A stretch of DNA of 11,148 nucleotides, taken from assembly GCA_036752465.1 (NCBI GenBank), contig DAIOSQ010000067.1:1-11148 (forward strand), in the 5' to 3' direction. A model generated the notes under the pieces. That model was not told the origin of the DNA. It worked only from the letters and a program-made list of their open reading frames with translations, and ran no database searches. This DNA is from DAIOSQ01 sp036752465. Lineage in GTDB: Bacteria > Pseudomonadota > Gammaproteobacteria > Legionellales > Legionellaceae. The position numbers and the translations under genes are program-made. This document shows positions 6,562 through 11,148 of the stretch, in pieces. Every line of letters starts with the position of its first letter. Positions within the stretch are counted from its first letter, which is position 1.

Positions 6562-7629
6562 ATGCTACATGCAAGGATTAGCTTGTACACATGTAAGTCC
6601 ATTGTTGAGCAGATGCAAAATTTAGACAAGGACGTAGCATTATTAGATATGAGCACATTAAGGCTAGGTGAATATCCGATTGAGGCGCTAGAACGTCTGA
6701 TTTTGCTGATACCTGACCACGTGGTGTACTTAAATTTGGGTACCAATCGATTAAATAAGTTACGCGATGGTGATTTAGAGCGTTTGTTTATGAGTATTGC
6801 GCAAAGCAACATACAATACTTAAGTTTGCACCATAATGAACTGGGTTCAATAGGTGCTGAGACTTTGTTACCTGCAGTTAAGCCTCTACTCAATCGCTTG
6901 ATTGCATTGGATCTTGGGAACAATGAATTATGGCGTAAAAACAGTGAGATTTGGCAGTGTCTTTTTGCTAGCAACTCAAAAAACAAGCTCGAACATTTAA
7001 ATTTGAGCGGCAATTTGATGTTGACACACGCACCACAACTGGCAACGAAAATTGCTAGCATTGCTTCCTTAGCGCCACGATGTTTGGGTTTGGCGTTTAA
7101 TCAGTTAGGTGAACAAAATGCTGATGGCTTGATGGCGCTATTTTCGGCCATATCAGTTGATGTTGAAGTATTAGACTTACAAAAAAATATGCTCCACCAC
7201 TTGTCTGCTGAAACCATGTTAGCATGTGCGGATACGTTAAGGCATATCAAAATCTTGTATGTATCTAGTGATGAAGTTGCGCGGATGAGTGCTGAGCAAC
7301 TGCGCGCTTGTGCTGCCATGGCGCCTGCATGCCATACCGTCGTTGCCCTTAATCGTGCTAATCTAATGAGCAGCTCGCATAAACTGACTGACCTGCAATC
7401 AAGCTTGTCATCAGGCCACGCCACTGTTGGAGCAGGCCGTAAAAAGCATCCTTTGCTTGAAGCAAATAAGCATGATCCACTGTTTATTTTAGCAGACACA
7501 CGGATCTTGGACAGACTAAAACATACTCGTCGCGTAGGATCTGAAATATTTAATGTGAGTCATTTAGCGCAGCAACAGCAGGATACAGAGAGTTATACAA
7601 AACTGTCTTATGTGCGCGCAGCAAGTTGA
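6562..7629 (+). CDS. Leucine-rich repeat protein, candidate type IV effector
   Basis: A 355-residue soluble protein with no signal peptide or membrane segment. AGGAGAG at 6551-6557 supports the ATG. Repeats of the ribonuclease-inhibitor type recur every 28-30 residues: VALLDMSTLRL (25-35), VVYLNLGTNRL (54-64), IQYLSLHHNEL (84-94), LIALDLGNNEL (113-123), LEHLNLSGNLM (143-153), CLGLAFNQL (174-182) and VEVLDLQKNML (201-211), with a degenerate one near 230-239. Such horseshoes bind proteins. Residues from about 265 to the end have no repeats and are polar, with a QQQQ run and a small/polar C terminus. Free-standing LRR proteins of this kind in Legionellales are often Dot/Icm-secreted effectors; that role is inference, and the last 20 residues have no strong acidic E-block. 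The host-like fold suggests an interaction with eukaryotic proteins. Its 3' end overlaps the convergent amidase gene by 22 bp. Confidence 0.88.
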   Translation: MLHARISLYTCKSIVEQMQNLDKDVALLDMSTLRLGEYPIEALERLILLIPDHVVYLNLGTNRLNKLRDGDLERLFMSIAQSNIQYLSLHHNELGSIGAETLLPAVKPLLNRLIALDLGNNELWRKNSEIWQCLFASNSKNKLEHLNLSGNLMLTHAPQLATKIASIASLAPRCLGLAFNQLGEQNADGLMALFSAISVDVEVLDLQKNMLHHLSAETMLACADTLRHIKILYVSSDEVARMSAEQLRACAAMAPACHTVVALNRANLMSSSHKLTDLQSSLSSGHATVGAGRKKHPLLEANKHDPLFILADTRILDRLKHTRRVGSEIFNVSHLAQQQQDTESYTKLSYVRAAS

Positions 7630-8711
7630 TGGTGCTGTTTAGCCATATGGACAATTTGTATGTTGATACCCTTAATAGTTGGGCTTGCGAGCATTTGGCG
7701 TAAGTAATCGATCAGCGGTACGTCACTTGCCTGCCCAGCGAGCGAGGAAGCTTGGCGAAAATACAACGTGTCATTGTGCCATATGGCAAACCCTAGGTGT
7801 GAAACGTTTAAATGTGTGCCTATTTTTTCCTGCAAATCCCAGTTAGGTCGAACGAGTTCAATGATGGCGGCATTGGGTATTTGTTGCAGTAGATAGGTAT
7901 TCGCTTGCTGAGTGTTGCCATCAAATAATTTGGATAATGGCAAATAGGCTATTGTCGAGAATTTCTTTGGCAGCTTGCTGCCTTGAGCGGCTAACAATTT
8001 AAGTCGTTGCTGCCGTTCGACGTCAGATGCATGGTTTATTCTGATGCGATCTATCGTCATGTGTTGATACCAGCTGGGTTTATCTATATATGCTTTGGCA
8101 TACTGTGCAATTGACTGGCCTTGGCGGTTTTTTATACGGTATGTGATATCTTCAAGTATGCCTTGGCGCTGATTATTACGATTCCAATCTAGACACGTAA
8201 AATGATTGCGATGAATGAAGGAAACTTTTCCCTGATGGTAACGAATATTGATAATATATTGCTCGAATGTCGGTGCGTCATGTGACAAGGCCAGTGCCAA
8301 GACAGTATCCACATAAGTTTCACAATCGAATGCGTCCGTGCGGTATAGCGGATATTGATCAAAGAAGCCAGTTTCACCCTCTCCTAGTGCATCCCATAAA
8401 TAGGACTTACCGAGGAAGATTCGACTGAATAACTCGATGCGTTTGGCCAGATTGTTGGATGCAGCTGTATCGTATTGTTGATAAATTTTCTGAATTTCGG
8501 CGGTGTTACCGGCGTAACAAGCTGAATAAGATAAATAAAAAAAAACCAATAGATGGATACTGATTGTAACCGCGGATACACATTGTGGGCGTTTTAAAGA
8601 ACGCGTGGAGTTGCGGGTAGCACTGTAGCAAAGGCCGCTCTGCAGATAGCGATGGATTTGCTTTATCTTGTGGTACGCCTTGACAAGCGCTACTAACCAT
8701 AACTTAGTCAT
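7608..8711 (-). CDS. DUF1460 family N-acetylmuramoyl-L-alanine amidase-like protein
   Basis: A 367-residue protein of the DUF1460 branch of the NlpC/P60 papain-like superfamily; characterised members cut the N-acetylmuramoyl-L-alanine bond of peptidoglycan fragments. The catalytic Cys is probably Cys130 in FDCETYVDTVLAL (128-140) and the His is His305 in NVSHLGFAIW (302-311). YFRQASS (317-323) matches the downstream conserved block, where Gln320 may be the third polar residue. A hydrophobic stretch at about 47-66 ending in ACYA-G looks like a signal peptide or anchor, giving a periplasmic enzyme. It is preceded by an unusually long basic N-terminus of about 45 residues. No better start exists downstream (only a TTG inside the hydrophobic stretch), and GAGG lies four bases before the ATG, so I keep this start. 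It is divergent from spmA by 92 bp and overlaps the LRR gene at its 3' end. Confidence 0.87.
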   Translation of the reverse strand: MTKLWLVALVKAYHKIKQIHRYLQSGLCYSATRNSTRSLKRPQCVSAVTISIHLLVFFYLSYSACYAGNTAEIQKIYQQYDTAASNNLAKRIELFSRIFLGKSYLWDALGEGETGFFDQYPLYRTDAFDCETYVDTVLALALSHDAPTFEQYIINIRYHQGKVSFIHRNHFTCLDWNRNNQRQGILEDITYRIKNRQGQSIAQYAKAYIDKPSWYQHMTIDRIRINHASDVERQQRLKLLAAQGSKLPKKFSTIAYLPLSKLFDGNTQQANTYLLQQIPNAAIIELVRPNWDLQEKIGTHLNVSHLGFAIWHNDTLYFRQASSLAGQASDVPLIDYLRQMLASPTIKGINIQIVHMAKQHHQLAART

Positions 8712-8803
8712 GGTTCCTCGGTAAGGAGTAATCTATAATCTTCAATACATGATCGCGCATATATGCTCTTATCTTCAGGTAGAATCAGTATATAATACTG
8801 CTT
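8712..8803. other. Divergent intergenic region, amidase/spmA
   Basis: A 92-bp AT-rich region between divergent genes. It must hold promoters for both directions. On the plus strand a perfect TATAAT is present at 8791-8796. On the minus strand the bases before the amidase gene include GATTATAGATTACT, a possible -10 region, with no convincing -35. No ORF is seen. Confidence 0.55.
8791..8796 (+). promoter_or_regulatory. Putative -10 box (TATAAT) for spmA-spmB
   Basis: A perfect sigma-70 -10 hexamer. The best -35 match at about 16-17 bases upstream (TTATCT at 8769-8774) is weak. Transcription would begin near 8803, practically at the ATG at 8804, so that ATG would be leaderless, or translation starts further in. 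Confidence 0.4.
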
Positions 8804-9430
8804 ATGCATGCACAATTGGAAATGCCGTTGTTAAACTTGATTTGGTTATCGATGATTATAATTTCGGTGGTGGTTGGTCTGTTACAAGGGCGGATAAATA
8901 ACGTCGTACATGCAGCAACCGATGCCGCTAAGTTAGGTTTTGAATTAGCCCTTGGTTTGACAGGTGTGATGGCATTATGGCTAGGTATCATGGAGATTGC
9001 TAAGGAATCTGGCTTGATGGATCGCATCGCAAGTTTTCTGCGACCGGTGATGAAACGTTTATTTCCAGATATACCAGTGGCAGATCCTGCCATAGGTGCG
9101 ATGAGTATGAATATTGCCGCAAATATGCTTGGGTTAGGTAATGCCGCCACGCCCTTTGGGCTAAGAGCGATGCAAGAATTACAGCGCTTAAATACCCATG
9201 CGCATGTGGCCAGCAATGCCATGTGTACTTTTTTGGCTATTAATACGTCTAGCGTGCAATTGATCCCAGCGACTGCGATTGCTTATTTGAGCGCCAATGG
9301 TAGCGCGCATCCCAATCAAGTTATTGTCAGTGCCTTGATCGCTACCTGTGCTTCAACGTTAGTGGCTATTATCAGTGTTAAATTTTTGGCAAAATTGCCT
9401 ATGTATCAAATTAGGACTGAAGATGAATGA
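8804..9430 (+). CDS. spmA: SpmA family membrane protein (nucleoside-recognition/Gate domain)
   Basis: A 208-residue polytopic inner-membrane protein. In Bacillus and Clostridium, SpmA with SpmB is needed for spore core dehydration; homologues in non-spore-formers have no settled function and are often labelled nucleoside recognition proteins. Family blocks are ELALGLTGVMALWLGIMEIA at 47-66, the DRIASFLRPVMKRLFPDIP segment at about 73-91, and a long conserved block at 100-123 with SMNIAANMLGLGN and ATPFGLRAM. FLAINTSSVQLIP follows at about 144-156. The start is uncertain: ATG 8804 has no Shine-Dalgarno and sits at the predicted transcription start; ATG 8822 and TTG 8828 are alternatives, and the latter would give a family-like LNLIW N-terminus, with GGA seven bases upstream. 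The stop overlaps the spmB start by four bases (ATGA). Confidence 0.9.
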   Translation: MHAQLEMPLLNLIWLSMIIISVVVGLLQGRINNVVHAATDAAKLGFELALGLTGVMALWLGIMEIAKESGLMDRIASFLRPVMKRLFPDIPVADPAIGAMSMNIAANMLGLGNAATPFGLRAMQELQRLNTHAHVASNAMCTFLAINTSSVQLIPATAIAYLSANGSAHPNQVIVSALIATCASTLVAIISVKFLAKLPMYQIRTEDE

Positions 9431-9960
9431 ATGATATTGCCGAGGTTATATCAAATAGTTTGTTTTTACTTTTTTTGGCTGGGATACCCTTGTATGGTGC
9501 ATATAAAAAGATCAATGTTTTTGATGCTTTTATTGAAGGCGCCAAGCAGGGATTTACCACAGTTGTCAGTATAATCCCTTACTTAATCGCCATGATGGTG
9601 GCGGTGTCCATGCTGCGAGCCTCAGGGTTTTTCGACCTACTTGCCCACCTGTTGTCACCCGTGTTGTCGCGATTGGGCATGCCAGCGGATCTCTTACCGT
9701 TAGCTTTGATACGACCATTCTCGGGTGGTGCTGCAACGGGTCTGATGGCTGAAGCCATACATCAACATGGTGGTGACTCATTCGTTGCGAAACTAGCCGC
9801 GACTATGATGGGTAGTACGGAAACGACCTTTTATGTGGTAGCGGTTTATTTTGGCGCCGTGAATGTTCGGCATACCCGACATGCGATTGCTGCCGGGTTA
9901 TTAGCAGATTTCGCCGGGATTGTTGCGTCTGTTTGGATTTGCAGAGCCTTGTTTTTGTAA
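9427..9960 (+). CDS. spmB: SpmB family membrane protein
   Basis: A 177-residue inner-membrane protein, the usual partner of SpmA and of normal family length. Its start overlaps the spmA stop (ATGA), implying coupled translation and a joint complex. Diagnostic blocks are VFDAFIEGAKQGF at 31-43, IIPYLIAMMVAVSMLRASG at 49-67, IRPFSGGAATG at 95-105, and MMGSTETTFYVVAVYFGAV at 127-145. About four to five hydrophobic segments are visible. No spore genes or other sporulation signs occur in the window, so the role is probably not sporulation; the divergent neighbour is a peptidoglycan amidase, which makes an envelope function plausible but unproven. Confidence 0.9.
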   Translation: MNDIAEVISNSLFLLFLAGIPLYGAYKKINVFDAFIEGAKQGFTTVVSIIPYLIAMMVAVSMLRASGFFDLLAHLLSPVLSRLGMPADLLPLALIRPFSGGAATGLMAEAIHQHGGDSFVAKLAATMMGSTETTFYVVAVYFGAVNVRHTRHAIAAGLLADFAGIVASVWICRALFL

Positions 9961-10036
9961 CCTTGGGTAGCTCTACTGGTAAAGATATTCATAATATCAT
10001 ACATTATTGTACACGTAACTTGATAAGGATTTCATC

Positions 10037-11148
10037 ATGACAACCGTAGGAACATATCTTGCCGAGCGTCTAACAGAGTTGGGGTTGCAGGATTATTTTG
10101 CTGTGCCGGGCGATTATAATCTTAGTTTGCTGGATGAACTTTTAAAAAAGAAATCTCTGCGCATGATCAACTGCTGTAATGAATTAAATGCCAGTTATGC
10201 CGCAGATGGCTACGCGCGCGTTAAGGGTGTTGCCGCAGTGGTGCTGACTTATAGTGTTGGCGGTTTGAGCGCAATCAATGCTGTGGCCGGTGCGTATGCT
10301 GAAAATTTACCGGTGATTGTTGTTTCAGGCGCACCCAATACTAATTCTGTGCAAGACGCTGAGATTTTGCATCATTCATTGGCTACTGAAAACTATCGTT
10401 ATGTCCGTGCCATGTTTGCGCATGTGACGGCACATACTGTGTTTATTCATCGTACCAAGGATGCGCCTATGCAAATTGATAAGGCCATTGCCATCGCTAT
10501 GGAGCAAAAAAAGCCGGTATATATTGAAATTGCTTGTAATATTGCACATCTCAAGGTGAGTGCACCAACCAAACGTGCACTGAATAGCAAAAAGCTAAGT
10601 GACACTTCCTCGTTGCAATCGGCGGTGCGATCGGCTGCGGCCAAATTAAACGCAGCGGTGAAACCCGTATTAATTGCGGGTAGTAAGTCGCGCGCCTGTC
10701 ACGCCAATGAAATGATAGCAACGTTAAGTAGCGCATGCGGCTATGCCTTAGCTGCTATGCCGGATGCCAAGGGTTTTGTCTCGGAGCAGCACCCTAATTA
10801 TATTGGCATATATTGGGGCCCGGTGAGTAGCCCTGGCTGTTGTGAAATTGTCGAGTCTAGCGATCTGTGTTTGTTTATTGGTCCAAATTTTAATGACTAT
10901 ACCACGGTGGGGCATGTTTGTAACATTCATGCGCATAAAATGATTGTTATCGCAGACGGTACGGTGGCGGTGGGTAGTGAAATATACACTGAGGTATACA
11001 TGAATGAATTTTTACAAGGGTTATCAGAGGTATTAAATTATAATGACGCCTCTTTGCAAGCGTATCGAAGGATAGCTGAGCCCCCTGTAGCATATCACGT
11101 GCTGGATGATGCAACTATACCGCTAACCACTCGTTTTTTATTTAGTCA
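10037..11148 (+). CDS. pdc: Pyruvate decarboxylase-type ThDP enzyme, N-terminal two thirds (3' end outside window)
   Basis: Non-oxidative decarboxylation of pyruvate to acetaldehyde and CO2 with thiamine diphosphate, in the cytoplasm. ATG 10037 has AAGGA eight bases upstream, and the frame is open for 370 codons to the right edge; the family length is about 560-600. Motifs are VGTYLAERL (4-12), FAVPGDYNLSLLDELL (21-36) with Asp26, CCNELNASYAADGYAR (46-61) with catalytic Glu49, YAENLPVIVVSGAPN (87-101), LHHSL (111-115) with the HisHis pair at 112-113, PVYIEIACNIA, YIGIYWGPVSSP (255-266) and GPNFNDYTTVG (282-292). The spacing matches Asp27, Glu50, His113 and His114 of Zymomonas PDC shifted by one. 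The wording is closer to Zymomonas and plant PDC than to indolepyruvate decarboxylase, though another 2-keto acid substrate is possible. The C-terminal ThDP pyrophosphate-binding domain lies outside the window. It follows spmB by 76 bp. Confidence 0.92.
   Translation, partial: MTTVGTYLAERLTELGLQDYFAVPGDYNLSLLDELLKKKSLRMINCCNELNASYAADGYARVKGVAAVVLTYSVGGLSAINAVAGAYAENLPVIVVSGAPNTNSVQDAEILHHSLATENYRYVRAMFAHVTAHTVFIHRTKDAPMQIDKAIAIAMEQKKPVYIEIACNIAHLKVSAPTKRALNSKKLSDTSSLQSAVRSAAAKLNAAVKPVLIAGSKSRACHANEMIATLSSACGYALAAMPDAKGFVSEQHPNYIGIYWGPVSSPGCCEIVESSDLCLFIGPNFNDYTTVGHVCNIHAHKMIVIADGTVAVGSEIYTEVYMNEFLQGLSEVLNYNDASLQAYRRIAEPPVAYHVLDDATIPLTTRFLFS

Noticed and set aside
8805..8812. TGCATGCA palindrome at the spmA start
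   Set aside because: Eight bases, inside or at the edge of the coding region; too short to claim an operator.
9961..10036. Promoter for the pyruvate decarboxylase gene
   Set aside because: AT-rich hexamers such as CATAAT and TATCAT are present, but none has a -35 at proper spacing, so no site is assigned; the only clear signal is the Shine-Dalgarno AAGGA at 10024-10028.
1..11148. CRISPR array, tRNA/rRNA, insertion sequence, prophage or toxin-antitoxin genes
   Set aside because: No regular repeat-spacer pattern, transposase, integrase or structural RNA was found on either strand.

Overview
The window looks like chromosome of a gammaproteobacterium in or near the order Legionellales (Legionella, Coxiella, Aquicella and Berkiella relatives). 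The evidence is indirect: two MFS carriers of the Tyr-rich, LMDRFGP-type subfamily that is expanded in these intracellular bacteria, an OmpA-type glycine-zipper lipoprotein of a Legionellales style, a DUF1460 amidase, a TyrP-like permease, a stand-alone leucine-rich-repeat protein, and a dam gene very close to E. coli Dam. Base composition is moderate (sampled lines are in the mid 40s to 50s % GC) and genes are tightly packed. The genus cannot be fixed from sequence alone.

Layout. (1) Bases 1-3469, plus strand: the 3' part of a malic enzyme gene, then two paralogous MFS transporters (21-bp gap, then a 1-base stop/start overlap), probably one operon. (2) Bases 3479-6284, minus strand: an OmpA-like lipoprotein gene, then a TyrP-like aromatic amino acid permease, then dam, with gaps of 59 and 37 bp. 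The lipoprotein gene is interrupted by a run of ten Ns, a placeholder assembly gap that breaks its frame. (3) Bases 6285-6561: an AT-rich divergent intergenic region with short repeats. (4) Bases 6562-7629, plus: an LRR protein with no signal peptide, a candidate secreted effector. (5) Bases 7608-8711, minus: a DUF1460 (NlpC/P60-like) cell wall amidase whose 3' end overlaps the LRR gene tail to tail by 22 bp. (6) Bases 8804-9960, plus: spmA and spmB homologues overlapping by 4 bp, divergent from the amidase. (7) Bases 10037-11148, plus: the first two thirds of a pyruvate decarboxylase-type ThDP enzyme, open at the window edge.

How the genes may work together. Malic enzyme makes pyruvate from malate, and the carriers cotranscribed with it probably bring in a carbon or nitrogen source such as an amino acid (inference). 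The SpmA/SpmB pair and the divergent amidase suggest an envelope theme in an organism that gives no sign of sporulating. Pyruvate decarboxylase is rare in bacteria; here it resembles Zymomonas and plant enzymes. I see no CRISPR array, rRNA, tRNA, transposase or phage gene. I do not see a clearly new multi-gene system. The best leads are the pyruvate decarboxylase, the LRR candidate effector and the SpmAB/amidase neighbourhood.
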